Assembly: GCF_004319545.1 (NCBI RefSeq)
Contig: NZ_CP036313.1
Coordinates: 1,189,501-1,253,500 of the forward strand
Reading direction: 5' to 3'
DNA: 64,000 nucleotides
DNA from: Desulfobacter hydrogenophilus
GTDB taxonomy: Bacteria; Desulfobacterota; Desulfobacteria; Desulfobacterales; Desulfobacteraceae
The position numbers and the translations under genes were made by a program. Shown here piece after piece: positions 1 through 7,932 of this stretch; position 1 is the stretch's first letter; each line of letters begins with the position of its first letter. The notes beneath the pieces were generated by a model, which was given only the letters and a program-made list of their open reading frames with translations, searched no databases and was not told the origin of the DNA.

Positions 1-836
1 CCCGAAAGGCTTGGCCCATACCGTTTGATGGCGCCCACCATGGTTTTTTCCCGGAGCAGCCCCGTGCAGGTCTGCCCCAAAGGCGGTGTGTACGGGGGCA
101 TGACAATACCAAAGCCAGGGCCTGTGAATTCAAGACGTTCTGCCAGAACCCGAGTGGCGGTTACGGCTTCGGGCATGGCGGCAAATTTGCAGACGTAGTG
201 GTCGGGGCTGCCTAAAAATGCGTTAGCGGGTGCCATCTGCCCCAAAGGAGGCCGGGACAGGCTGGTTTTGGTAGCAATGACCCGCAACAGGGTATGGATC
301 CCATGATCCTGTGGGGATAAGAAATAACTGTCCGGGGCAGCCACTAAAGGGCAGTTTGCCACCCGGGCCGCACGGCACAGGGGGTGATGCAGGGAAACCG
401 GTACGCGTCCGATAGAGGCTGCGATATCCAGAGCCATACCCTGGCGGGAAAGTGTGTGCCAATGGGTCAGGCATTGGACAGACGGGGTCAAAAGGACCAG
501 GCCCTGTCCAAGGGGCGGCACGGCCTGTGCCAGGTTAAAGTCCGGGTCCCTGTGGCGTCGGGTAAGCAGCCTGCACAAATTGGCGTACCCCGTGTTGTTT
601 TTCACCAGTGCCACAACTTTGGTGCCCGCCTTCGGGTCAGTGATTTCAGCACCCACCACGGGTCGTAAATCAAATTCGGCACAGGCATCGAGGAACGGCC
701 ACAGACCGTAAAGATTATTGGTGTCTGTCAGGGCCAAAGCGTTATAACCCAAAGCCTTTGCCCGGGCGCACAAATCCCGGACCCCTGGAACACCCCGCAT
801 CAACGAGTAGTGGGAGTGAACTGCCAGCGGGATCAT
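1..836 (-). CDS. dnaE2: Error-prone DNA polymerase III alpha subunit DnaE2/ImuC, N-terminal part
   Basis: The reverse strand reads from ATG at 836 through the window edge without a stop, so about 278 N-terminal residues of a protein normally near 1,000 residues are visible. It begins MIPLAVHSHYSLMRG, the HSHYS motif of the PHP domain of C-family polymerases, followed by a VRDLCARAKALGY-type stretch and ALTDTNNLYG. Its ATG overlaps the stop of the upstream imuB by 4 bp (ATGA), which implies translational coupling. In the known ImuB/DnaE2 mutasome, this enzyme is the catalytic subunit for damage-induced translesion synthesis. Placement behind lexA and imuB supports DnaE2 rather than the replicative DnaE1. 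The polymerase domain lies outside the window, so catalytic residues could not be checked. Confidence 0.9.
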   Translation of the reverse strand, partial: MIPLAVHSHYSLMRGVPGVRDLCARAKALGYNALALTDTNNLYGLWPFLDACAEFDLRPVVGAEITDPKAGTKVVALVKNNTGYANLCRLLTRRHRDPDFNLAQAVPPLGQGLVLLTPSVQCLTHWHTLSRQGMALDIAASIGRVPVSLHHPLCRAARVANCPLVAAPDSYFLSPQDHGIHTLLRVIATKTSLSRPPLGQMAPANAFLGSPDHYVCKFAAMPEAVTATRVLAERLEFTGPGFGIVMPPYTPPLGQTCTGLLREKTMVGAIKRYGPSLS

Positions 837-2065
837 GGCACAGCAGGTTCACCCGGCATTCTTAAAGCGGCCCCGAGGGTAATGGCCCCGGAGCCGAACC
901 GGTCACTGATACGGAAGGCCGCCCGTTGAACCTTACGCGTTTTATCTTTTTTGGGGTCCTTATCCGGCGCCTGGAACAAGTCGGCCTGAACGGGTAAAAC
1001 GAATTGATCTGTCCGGACAGGAACCGTACTGCATGCAAGGCTGATATGCCGGATGCGAACTCTGCGTTGCCAGGTACGTACAAACAGTGCCCATGTCTGA
1101 CTGAACATGAAAAGAGTGTCGTCTCGTATCTGGGTGCATCTGCCATGGTGCTGGATTCCGTCGGCGTAGGACAGGCACAGGTTTAAGTCCCTGGGGCATG
1201 CCCGGCTGCCCGATAGATCCCGGCTGAGTCGCCGGCTTAAAAGGGCAATACAGGCTTTCAGTTCATCTTGCTCGTTGGTATCTGTGGCAAATTCATGATC
1301 AACAACCAGCTCTGATACCAGGCCGGATGCCGAATTTGGGGCAGAACCCGGTTTTACGGGATTGGTGTCTATACCCTGGAGGATCCGGTGAATGAAATAC
1401 GCCCTTTCCGCAAAGGGAATAGCCAGCTGGGCCAGGGTCAGTTGCCGTAGATGACACACGGTTTCAAGATTGAAGCGAGCCGCGATCCGGGCCTCATGGC
1501 GGCTTATACCGGGCAGTTGTTTAAGGGGAAAGGGGGTAAGAAAATCCGCTTCCTCACCAGGCCCCACAATATATTCGCCCAGGGGTTTGACCAGCCGGGT
1601 GGCGGCCTTGGCCACCAATTTATTGGTGGCAAGGGACCAGACAGAATCCAGGCCCATCTGTTTTTTGATTGCTTTTTTCAATCGGAAGGCCACATCCGGG
1701 CCCGGGCCGTAAAGCCTTGTCGTGCCGGTGATATCCAGGAAAAGATGGCCGTCACCCATACCGGACTCCACGGCCGGGGTAAATGCCAAACCCTGCTTGG
1801 TAATCTCTTTCATGGCCTGTGCATACCGGTTGAAACGGGGTGGCAGAACCTTAATGTGCCTGTGTCGGGACAATACTCGTGACAGGGGCATGCGTTTGCG
1901 GATGCCCTCCCGGAAGGCCGGTTCATTCATGTCATACACCACAGCCCGGGGTGCCTCCAGGGGCGCAATGACCACGGGTCTGTCTTTTAAATCCGGAGAG
2001 GCCATGGTTTCCAGCCGGGCGGCAAAATCAGCAATGTTCAGATGAATGATGGACCGCGGCCTCAT
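833..2065 (-). CDS. imuB: ImuB-like Y-family polymerase homologue with degenerate active site
   Basis: 410 residues with the Y-family palm/thumb layout and a C-terminal extension. The first catalytic motif, usually D-x-D in this family, reads HLNIADF (residues 8-14), so both acidic positions are N and A. The second motif, usually S-x-D-E, reads GMGDGHLFLD, with D105 kept and the Glu replaced by G106. This loss of acidic residues is typical of ImuB, which acts as a non-catalytic hub joining the beta clamp to DnaE2. A clean clamp-binding motif QADLF is at residues 360-364 near the C-terminus. The start overlaps the DUF72 stop (ATGA), and the end overlaps the dnaE2 start. An active DinB is unlikely given the missing residues. 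Confidence 0.88.
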   Translation of the reverse strand: MRPRSIIHLNIADFAARLETMASPDLKDRPVVIAPLEAPRAVVYDMNEPAFREGIRKRMPLSRVLSRHRHIKVLPPRFNRYAQAMKEITKQGLAFTPAVESGMGDGHLFLDITGTTRLYGPGPDVAFRLKKAIKKQMGLDSVWSLATNKLVAKAATRLVKPLGEYIVGPGEEADFLTPFPLKQLPGISRHEARIAARFNLETVCHLRQLTLAQLAIPFAERAYFIHRILQGIDTNPVKPGSAPNSASGLVSELVVDHEFATDTNEQDELKACIALLSRRLSRDLSGSRACPRDLNLCLSYADGIQHHGRCTQIRDDTLFMFSQTWALFVRTWQRRVRIRHISLACSTVPVRTDQFVLPVQADLFQAPDKDPKKDKTRKVQRAAFRISDRFGSGAITLGAALRMPGEPAVP

Positions 2066-2856
2066 GACTGGGCACTGAGTATGTCGATCAACCGCCGGCA
2101 GTTATTGGGCGCCTGTCCCCTGACGTGGTTATTGAAAAATACGGCGCCTGTGTCTGCAGCTGGGCCAAGGGTATTGGAAATGGTTCCGGCAAGGGCCTTT
2201 AGTTCGGTTTCACTGTAATTGTAGTCAAACTGTTTCTGCATATTGCCCGAGCGCCAACCCTGGCTGTTTCTGCCGTGCAGACGCAGGTAAAAAAGCCGGC
2301 GGTTGGTAACAATGTCTAATCTTGGAAACAGGCTGGGCAGGCCCGGGCCATCCACGGTCACCAGGGTAACTGCCCGACGTTCGAATTCATAAAACACCTT
2401 GTCATGGACCCAGGAGGGATGCCGGAATTCAACGGCAACGGGCAGTCCTGAAAGCTCATCCAGCAAGGCTGCCAGATAGAATCTGCGTTCCGGGGTACGC
2501 GTAAAATAAGGTGGCAGCTGAACCAGTATGCACAAAAGGCAACCTGTGTTTTCCAAGGGGGAAATGCCCTGGCGGAACATCAGAACTTCCCGGATCCATC
2601 CTGTTTTATCCACTTCATGGGTCATGGTGCGGGTGAGCTTGACGCTGAATTTGAACCCTTCGGGCACCTGGGCTGCCATCCGTTCCAGGGAACGGGCCTT
2701 GGGCATCTGGTACCAGGTGTAGTTAAGCTCCGTGGCCTTAAACATTCCGGCATAGGCCGGCAGCATATCGGCCGCATGGGTGCCGGCCGGGTAAACTCCT
2801 GCGTCCACCCATTCAGCATAGGAGTAACCGCTGGTACCGGCACACAATCTATCCAC
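2062..2856 (-). CDS. DUF72 family TIM-barrel protein (YecE-like)
   Basis: 264 residues, GTG start, 3 bp behind the lexA stop and overlapping imuB by 4 bp, so it is the second gene of the SOS operon. Family features are GTSGYSYAEW at residues 7-16, a YTWYQMP stretch, FKFSVKLTRTMTHE, and VEFRHPSW in the middle, all typical of DUF72/YecE proteins. The family has no established biochemical role; a TIM-barrel hydrolase-like fold is known. It occupies the place where imuA, a RecA/SulA-like protein, sits in classical lexA-imuA-imuB-dnaE2 cassettes. A role in damage tolerance is inferred from the operon only. Confidence 0.85.
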   Translation of the reverse strand: MDRLCAGTSGYSYAEWVDAGVYPAGTHAADMLPAYAGMFKATELNYTWYQMPKARSLERMAAQVPEGFKFSVKLTRTMTHEVDKTGWIREVLMFRQGISPLENTGCLLCILVQLPPYFTRTPERRFYLAALLDELSGLPVAVEFRHPSWVHDKVFYEFERRAVTLVTVDGPGLPSLFPRLDIVTNRRLFYLRLHGRNSQGWRSGNMQKQFDYNYSETELKALAGTISNTLGPAADTGAVFFNNHVRGQAPNNCRRLIDILSAQS

Positions 2857-2859
2857 CGG

Positions 2860-3498
2860 CTATTCCCCTTCCATAACCTGGGCGGAGCGAATAATGCCGA
2901 TCACCTTACCCTGGATCATGATATCGTCAAACCCATAGGTCTGGGGACTGAAGGCAGAATTCTCCGGGCGCAGTTCAATGTGGTCGGCATGCAGAAAAAA
3001 CCGTTTGACCGTGGCTTCCTCCCCGTTGATCAGGGCCACCACAATTTCCCTGTCCACGGCATACTGCCGGGGTCTGCAGATGGCAATGTCCCGGTCAAGG
3101 ATACCCGCGTCTTTCATGGACTGGCCCTGGATCTTCAGGGCAAACAGGTTGTCGCCGGGATACAGGGTATCATCCACCACAAGACTGCCGTCCCACTCCT
3201 GGGTGGCATAGATGGGAAGCCCTGCCGTGATCCGTCCCACAATGGGGACAATCTTTTTGCGATGATCCGCGTCCGTAACGCCGGTTTCTTCCAGGATAAC
3301 GATGTTTCTGCTGTACCGGCCCAGCCTGCGGATATACCCTTTGGTTTCAAGCAGTTTCAGTGTTTGTGCCACGGCGGCATGGCTAATGGCAAGGCTTTTG
3401 CCCATCTCTCTAAGACTTGGCGCCTCTCCGGATTGCCCAAGCGAGGACGTTAAAAAGCCCATGACTTTTTTTTGTTTTTCTGTAAGTTTTGGCCTCAT
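2860..3498 (-). CDS. lexA: LexA SOS repressor
   Basis: 212 residues. The N-terminal winged helix-turn-helix (residues 1-65) includes PSLREMGKSLAISHAAVAQTLKLL. The self-cleavage site is Ala92-Gly93 (in GRITAGLP). The catalytic dyad is visible as Ser127 (GQSM) and Lys165 (TVKR) in the S24 peptidase domain. It represses SOS genes until RecA filaments trigger autocleavage. As first gene of the operon with DUF72, imuB and dnaE2 it probably represses its own transcript. The recognition helix differs from the E. coli one, so its operator is probably not the E. coli SOS box. Genomes with this cassette may carry a second lexA; that cannot be seen here. Confidence 0.95.
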   Translation of the reverse strand: MRPKLTEKQKKVMGFLTSSLGQSGEAPSLREMGKSLAISHAAVAQTLKLLETKGYIRRLGRYSRNIVILEETGVTDADHRKKIVPIVGRITAGLPIYATQEWDGSLVVDDTLYPGDNLFALKIQGQSMKDAGILDRDIAICRPRQYAVDREIVVALINGEEATVKRFFLHADHIELRPENSAFSPQTYGFDDIMIQGKVIGIIRSAQVMEGE

Positions 3499-3546
3499 GT
3501 TTGCTGTTCCTTCCCGTTGATTCTTAATACCATGTCAAAAGTTGAG

Positions 3547-3570
3547 CTTAATGTAAATGTTAATGTTAAT
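3547..3570. promoter_or_regulatory. Four tandem GTTAAT-type hexamers upstream of lexA
   Basis: Directly read as CTTAAT-GTAAAT-GTTAAT-GTTAAT, starting 49 bp upstream of the lexA start codon in an AT-rich gap between lexA (minus) and the livG remnant (plus). A related GTTAACCTTAA lies at about 3695. A tandem array at this place could be the LexA operator region of the cassette. This is an inference from position; no known operator consensus was matched. Confidence 0.35.
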
Positions 3571-3716
3571 CTTTTTGTGAATATTTATAAAAATGTGTAG
3601 GTAAAGTTAAATATTGACAAACCAAAATTCAATGAGCTACAGAAAACAAACCTATGGAACAATTTGTGCGATGCTATTTGAATCATTTTTAAGATGTTAA
3701 CCTTAATGGATTTACG

Positions 3717-4370
3717 ATGGCTCAATTAGAACTTAAAAAAATCAGTGTACGGTTTGGCGGGCTCCTTGCTTTGTCCAAATTGAGTTTTACCATCGGCAAC
3801 GGCATCAAGGGCAAACGTCCCTATGTCATTTTTGAAAAAGGCATTGCCAGAACGTTTCAAAATATTCGTCTGTTTTCAGCCATGACGGCTGTTGAAAATG
3901 CCATGGTGGCCAGGCATTGCAGGACGGGAAAAGGAATTATCGGCTCTATCCTGCACACCCCGTCCCAGAAACGGGAAGAAGCCTGGATTCGGGAAAAAGC
4001 GTTGGATGCTCTTAAATTTATGGGTGTGGATAAATATGCAGACACCGTGGCCTCCAATCTACCCTATGGCCTGCAGCGGCGCCTGGAAATCGCCCGGGCC
4101 ATTGCGTCTGAACCCCAGGTGTTGCTTTTGGACGAACCTGCAGCCGGTATGAATCCCAGTGAGTCTGCAGAATTGATGCATGATATTGCGCGCATGTAAG
4201 ATCTTGGCATTGATGTGCTTTTAGTGGAACACGACATGAAAGTGGCCATGGGTGTGTGTGAACATATTGTTTGTGTTGATCATGGTGTGAAGATTGCTGA
4301 AGGATCTCCTTCTGAGATTCAGAAGGATCCCAATGTAATAGAGGCAGATCTTGGTCAGCCGGCCAATTAA
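3717..4370 (+). pseudogene. livG: livG remnant: branched-chain amino acid ABC ATPase, Walker A deleted and stop inside
   Basis: The frame opens normally (MAQLELKKISVRFGG), then jumps from about residue 28 (FTIGNG) to GKRPY...GIARTFQNIRLF. The segment that should hold the Walker A P-loop is missing. Downstream features survive: Q-loop region, the signature-like NLPYGLQRRLEIARA and Walker B LLLDEPAAG. At 4197-4199 an in-frame TAA interrupts the gene, and the same frame then continues with DLGIDVLLVEHDMKVAMG (H-loop) to the natural end at 4370. The protein cannot bind ATP normally. It was the ATPase partner of the downstream livK, livM and livF. Confidence 0.88.
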
Positions 4371-4483
4371 TAACAGCCATGGGCCGGCCGGGTCAATCAA
4401 CACCCAGCCCTGCCCCACAACAAAAGTTGCAGAACCTGTGGAGGTTAGACAGACTGTCTTATAAATTTTTTTTAGGAGGAAAA

Positions 4484-5617
4484 ATGAAAAAAGTTATTTC
4501 CATTTTAGTTTTAGGCCTGTTCCTGGTTACCTGCCTTGCAGCCAGCGTGTACGCAAAAACCTTGAAAATCGGATCCATGAGTCCGCTGACAGGCCCCTAT
4601 ACCTCTACGGGTACAGACATCAAAAATGGCGCACTCACTGCCATTGGGGTTATGGTGGAACAAGGCGGAATTCCCGGATATGACAAAATAGAGCTGGTCC
4701 CCCAGGATACGGCATGCAACCCCCGCCAGGCGGTTGCTGCAGCCAACAAGCTGATCAACGAAGAAGTCACCGGCGTTGTGGGTGCATATTGCTCTTCTTC
4801 CACCATCCCGGCATCTGAAACCCTGGATAAAGAAAATATCATCATGATTACCCCGGCCTCCACTAATGAGATGGTTACGGACCGCGGACTTGCCTATATG
4901 TTCCGTATGGCTGGCCGTGATGATGACCAGGCCCCGGCTGCTGTACGTTTCATCAAGGAAAAACTGAAAGCCAAAACCCTTTTTATCGTTGACGACAAAA
5001 CCACATATTCCCAGGGCCTTGCAGACGGTATTGAAAAATCTGCCAAAGGAATGGGCGTCGATGTTGTGGCCCATGAACATGTAAACCAGGGTGACAAAGA
5101 CTTTTCTGCGATCCTGACACTTGTCAAAAGATCCAATGCAGACGTGTACTATATGTCTTTACAAGGTTTTTCCCCGGCTGCGATGATGACCCTGCAGGCT
5201 AAACGCCTGGGGTTGAAATCCCAGATCGTTACCAATGATGCCGTTTTCCAGCCCCGGTACATGGACGTGGCCAAGGACGCCGCCGAAGGCGTTTACCTGA
5301 CGTATGGATATACCGACCCGACAACACCGGAATATAAAGCATTTGCAGATCGTTATGTTCCCAAATACGGCAAAATTGCTGCCTATGCCACCTATGCATA
5401 TGACTGTGCCATGGCTTATATGAAAGCGGTCAAGGCTGCCGGTACCACAGATCCTGCCAAAGTGAAAGCAGAATTGATGAAACTGGATTATCAGGGTGTT
5501 TCCAAGCACATAAAGTTCAACAAAAAAGGCGATTCAGGGTCTTCCTACATTGCCTTCAAGGTTATAGACGGCAAGTTTGTCCCTTACTGGGATCCTGCAA
5601 AAGGCCTGCTCAAATAA
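4484..5617 (+). CDS. livK: Branched-chain amino acid ABC transporter substrate-binding protein LivK
   Basis: 377 residues from the ATG at 4484, chosen because TTTAGGAGG lies just upstream and the product starts with a clear signal peptide (MKKVISILVLGLFLVTCLA, cleavage near SVYA-KTLKIG). The mature part is a type I periplasmic binding protein (Peripla_BP_6): KIGSMSPLTGPYTSTGTDI, GVVGAYCSSSTIPA, a conserved Tyr-rich YATYAYDCAMAYM and a C-terminal VPYWDPAKG. It should bind leucine, isoleucine, valine or related amino acids. It is the only intact gene of the liv locus. Its partners are broken, so it either serves another permease or is a relic not yet mutated. Confidence 0.92.
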   Translation: MKKVISILVLGLFLVTCLAASVYAKTLKIGSMSPLTGPYTSTGTDIKNGALTAIGVMVEQGGIPGYDKIELVPQDTACNPRQAVAAANKLINEEVTGVVGAYCSSSTIPASETLDKENIIMITPASTNEMVTDRGLAYMFRMAGRDDDQAPAAVRFIKEKLKAKTLFIVDDKTTYSQGLADGIEKSAKGMGVDVVAHEHVNQGDKDFSAILTLVKRSNADVYYMSLQGFSPAAMMTLQAKRLGLKSQIVTNDAVFQPRYMDVAKDAAEGVYLTYGYTDPTTPEYKAFADRYVPKYGKIAAYATYAYDCAMAYMKAVKAAGTTDPAKVKAELMKLDYQGVSKHIKFNKKGDSGSSYIAFKVIDGKFVPYWDPAKGLLK

Positions 5618-5640
5618 GGCCCAAGTGCAAAACAAACCCT

Positions 5641-5721
5641 GCCATATGGCTTGCCTTTTCATCCGCCTTCTTCGTTGTGTCAATGGGTACATATATTTAA
5701 TATGCTCCCATTGCCACGGCC
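5641..5721 (-). repeat. Partial copy of palindromic repeat family 2
   Basis: This stretch, reading ATATGGCTTGCCTTTTC and on through ACATATATTTAATATG, aligns along its length with the middle of the element at 57924-58094, with scattered substitutions. The terminal arms are not present. It lies between livK and the livM remnant, where livH is expected. It may mark the place where a deletion or insertion removed livH. Confidence 0.6.
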
Positions 5722-5737
5722 CTGCCGACCTGAGTCT

Positions 5738-5981
5738 GGCTGGCGGTATTGCTGATTTTTGCCCTGGCCTATCCCCAGCTTGCCGGGCGTTACGGCACGG
5801 ATGTGGCCATCAGTGTGTTGAATCCGCCATGGTGCCGTGCATGGTGGTTCTGGGCGGCATGGGGTCTATTCCGGGCGTTATTCTGGGTGTTATTGCGCTG
5901 ATCGCTTTACCCGAGGCTTTCCGCCAGTTTGAATCCTACCGTATGCTGATTTTCGGTCTGAAGAAAAGGAGGGATAGGCCC
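5738..5981 (+). pseudogene. livM: livM remnant: permease N-terminal and C-terminal pieces fused by an internal deletion
   Basis: In one frame at about 5742-5821 the sequence encodes LAVLLIFALAYPQLAGRYG, a typical start of LivM. In another frame at 5823-5960 it encodes MVVLGGMGSIPGVILGVIAL...FRQFESYRMLIFGL, the conserved LivM C-terminus. The 200 or so residues between are missing and the two parts are out of frame. The last transmembrane part also ends abruptly before KKRRDRP, and the reading frame runs into livF. livH is not found at all. Confidence 0.8.
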
Positions 5982-6203
5982 ATGAGTGAACAGCCAATAC
6001 TTGAAATGAAAAACGTCCACGCCGGGTATGGGTCCATCAAGGCCCTTGAAGGGGTGTCCATAAAAGTCATGCCCGGAGAAATCGTGACGATGATCGGGGC
6101 TAATGGCGCAGGCAAATCCACAACATTGATGACCATCTGCGGGATTGTTAAAGCCAGTGCCTATATTTCAAGAAGATGTAAAAAGCAACAGCTTTTAAAA
6201 TAA
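5982..6203 (+). pseudogene. livF: livF remnant: truncated ABC ATPase
   Basis: ATG at 5982 is preceded by AAAGGAGGG. The product starts as LivF (ILEMKNVHAGYGSIKALEGVS), keeps the Walker A motif GANGAGKST, then loses homology after about residue 58 and stops at residue 73. LivF is normally about 235 residues, so signature, Walker B and H-loop are gone. A rho-independent terminator follows directly, so the deletion runs to the old operon end. Confidence 0.88.
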
Positions 6204-6205
6204 TA

Positions 6206-6238
6206 CGGCCCAAAGTGTTTATCCCTTGGGCCGTTTTT
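6206..6238. terminator. Rho-independent terminator of the liv locus
   Basis: Perfect 8-bp stem CGGCCCAA (6206-6213) and TTGGGCCG (6226-6233) with a 12-nt loop, followed by TTTTT. It lies after the livF remnant and faces the convergent SYLF gene. Confidence 0.8.
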
Positions 6239-6264
6239 GTTTGTATTTTTATGCGGACAAGTGT

Positions 6265-6843
6265 TTATTTAAATAAGTTGACATCAAATTTCTGCCCGCC
6301 AATGGCGGCTTCATACATCAGGCCGCCTTTGGCGTGAATAAACACAGCCATTCCTTTATAATACCCTGTTTCTGCCTGTATTCCCGTGGCCGGGCCAGCA
6401 CTGGCTCCGGCTGTTCCGCCATCACTGCCAGCCTTGGCCTGGATCCCTGCAGTAACCACTACGGCTGAAATCGAGGCATCAAATTCATATGACCCGTTGG
6501 TAAATTCATCATAGGCCCGTTTGTCCTGGAAAAAGATGATTTCAGAAAACACCTGCCCACCCAGCTGAAACCCAACGGTAATTTTGGTAATGGTGGCGGT
6601 ACCGGTGATCAGACCGTCCTGATAAACCCGGCCCTGGCCATAGGCGCCTCCGACAACGAAGCCTCCCTTGCCCACGGTGGGAAACACGACATAGCCATAG
6701 CAGCTTTCAAAAAAAGGCCGGACCGCCTCGGCCCTTTTAAACACATGAATCGCACTGGTGCATGAATCCGCAAACGCCGGAACAGTACAAAAAAAAGCGA
6801 AAAGACCTGTCAGCATAATAATAGAAAATTTTGAGGATTTCAT
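6265..6843 (-). CDS. SYLF (YSC84-type) lipid-binding domain protein, exported
   Basis: 192 residues from the ATG at 6843. This start is chosen over longer ones because AAAGGAG precedes it and it gives a signal peptide (MKSSKFSIIMLTGLFAFFCTVPAFA). The mature part matches the SYLF/Ysc84 family: a FKRAEAVRPFFESCYGYVVFPTVGKGGFVVGGAYG block, then GQVFSEIIFF and GGLMYEAAIGG near the end. Family members bind phospholipids; bacterial versions are secreted or periplasmic with no fixed pathway. Monocistronic as far as can be seen, convergent with the liv remnant. Confidence 0.88.
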   Translation of the reverse strand: MKSSKFSIIMLTGLFAFFCTVPAFADSCTSAIHVFKRAEAVRPFFESCYGYVVFPTVGKGGFVVGGAYGQGRVYQDGLITGTATITKITVGFQLGGQVFSEIIFFQDKRAYDEFTNGSYEFDASISAVVVTAGIQAKAGSDGGTAGASAGPATGIQAETGYYKGMAVFIHAKGGLMYEAAIGGQKFDVNLFK

Positions 6844-6889
6844 TAGTGACTCTCCTTTAAAGGTTGGGGTAGTATGTCGGGCAATCCTA

Positions 6890-7246
6890 TCAGGAGTGGC
6901 AGGCGTTGCAACTGGTAGGTCCGGATTTTTCCCCGGCCTTTCTTTTTGCTCTATGACAGACAAGACAAGTTTTATTCATCACCTGTTTCGCCTTAAGCGC
7001 ACCGGTCTTCTTTGCGTCATCCAAAGCGCCCGTTTTTTTTTCAAAATCCTTGTGACAAACGGCGCAATCCTCGACAACGGCCTGGTGAAGTTGATGTTTA
7101 AAGTAGACAGGGCCTTTGCTGCCGCCGTTCAGGGTCAGTTCAGGGCGGCCGGGATCCTGGGCCATTATGCCGGACACCGGAATCAATGACAGTCCTGCAA
7201 CTATACTGCAGGCGGCAAGGCAAGTTGTGATCACTTTTTTGTTCAT
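6890..7246 (-). CDS. Triheme c7-type (cytochrome c3 family) periplasmic cytochrome
   Basis: 118 residues with a signal peptide ending near SGIMAQ. Three covalent heme motifs are visible: CAVCH (61-65), CLVCH (94-98) and CNACH (113-117). Additional His residues, including H51 and H54 in FKHQLH, can provide distal ligands. That is the pattern of c7-type triheme cytochromes related to cytochrome c3, which carry electrons in the periplasm of Desulfobacterota. A short internal duplication, KKTGAL repeated at residues 70-75 and 79-84, is present. The SYLF gene follows on the same strand. Confidence 0.93.
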   Translation of the reverse strand: MNKKVITTCLAACSIVAGLSLIPVSGIMAQDPGRPELTLNGGSKGPVYFKHQLHQAVVEDCAVCHKDFEKKTGALDDAKKTGALKAKQVMNKTCLVCHRAKRKAGEKSGPTSCNACHS

Positions 7247-7531
7247 TTTTTTGTCCTTTTTTTAATGTTACCGAATTAAGGGACTAAGACTAAGGGACTC
7301 GAAAAGAATCTGACCAAATTATTACCACAGATGTTCGGGAAAAAACAAGAAAAGGTGACTTCGTGATTATTCCCAGCATTTCTGATCCCTTGACTATACG
7401 CTATACTTTAAATAAATTAGCGCAAAGTCCACATGACCGTCACAATAAGTTGTTGCATTACTTTCGTGGTTTGTTGTGGGGTGAGCTTGGGTGTTGATAT
7501 ACAATGTATCACTCCGCCTCCGTGGACAATG

Positions 7532-7818
7532 AAACCAAAATCCTCAGCAGATCCAGATGGGCGTTATAACGGGCGGGCTCTTTGGTCCCATCGTCAGGGT
7601 GATCAACTATCCTTTTATATTTAAAATATCATAAGCAGGCAAATGAAATTCTGGACGGCCCTTTGGCCAACAAATTTTAAAAAGCCTTGAAACTTCCGGG
7701 TTTAAAGAGATCTGCTTTTTCCGAAAACAAATTGAGGAATCTGACCAACAGTAAAAGGCCCATAAATACCCCCGAAGATATCAATGGGTTGAAAATCTGG
7801 GTCATGGACTCTGCCTGA
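7532..7818 (+). pseudogene. dctP remnant: TRAP transporter solute-binding protein fragment
   Basis: Translated across frames, this piece reads QIQMGVITGGLFGP, VINYPFIFK, then EILDGPLANKF, a TAA stop, and RNLTNSKRPINTPEDINGLK ending at TGA (7816-7818). These are conserved blocks of DctP-type TRAP binding proteins in the right order. There is at least one frameshift, one internal stop, and loss of both ends. It runs directly into a dctM fragment, so the middle of the operon has been deleted. Confidence 0.75.
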
Positions 7819-7932
7819 TTGTCTCGGCAAGTGTTACCGGACAAAGTATCGGGGCTGTGAGCCGCCGTGTTGTTCCTTTTTTACTGGTGCTCCTTGTGGA
7901 TCTTCTTCTGATATTTTTTTATCCACCAAACA
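7815..7932 (+). pseudogene. dctM remnant: C-terminal end of a TRAP transporter large permease
   Basis: Frame from 7815 encodes LIVSASVTGQSIGAVSRR followed by the hydrophobic VVPFLLVLLVDLLLIFFYP, which is the last helix region of DctM subunits. All upstream helices and the DctQ subunit are absent. The frame runs on past 7932 into the convergent ABC gene. Together with the adjoining dctP piece it shows a large internal deletion of a dctPQM operon. Confidence 0.65.

Noticed and set aside
5738..7818. UGA codons in the livM and dctP regions as possible selenocysteine codons, given the tRNA-Sec
   Set aside because: Both genes also have deletions and frameshifts and belong to families without Sec; no SECIS-like hairpin was noticed after the UGA codons.
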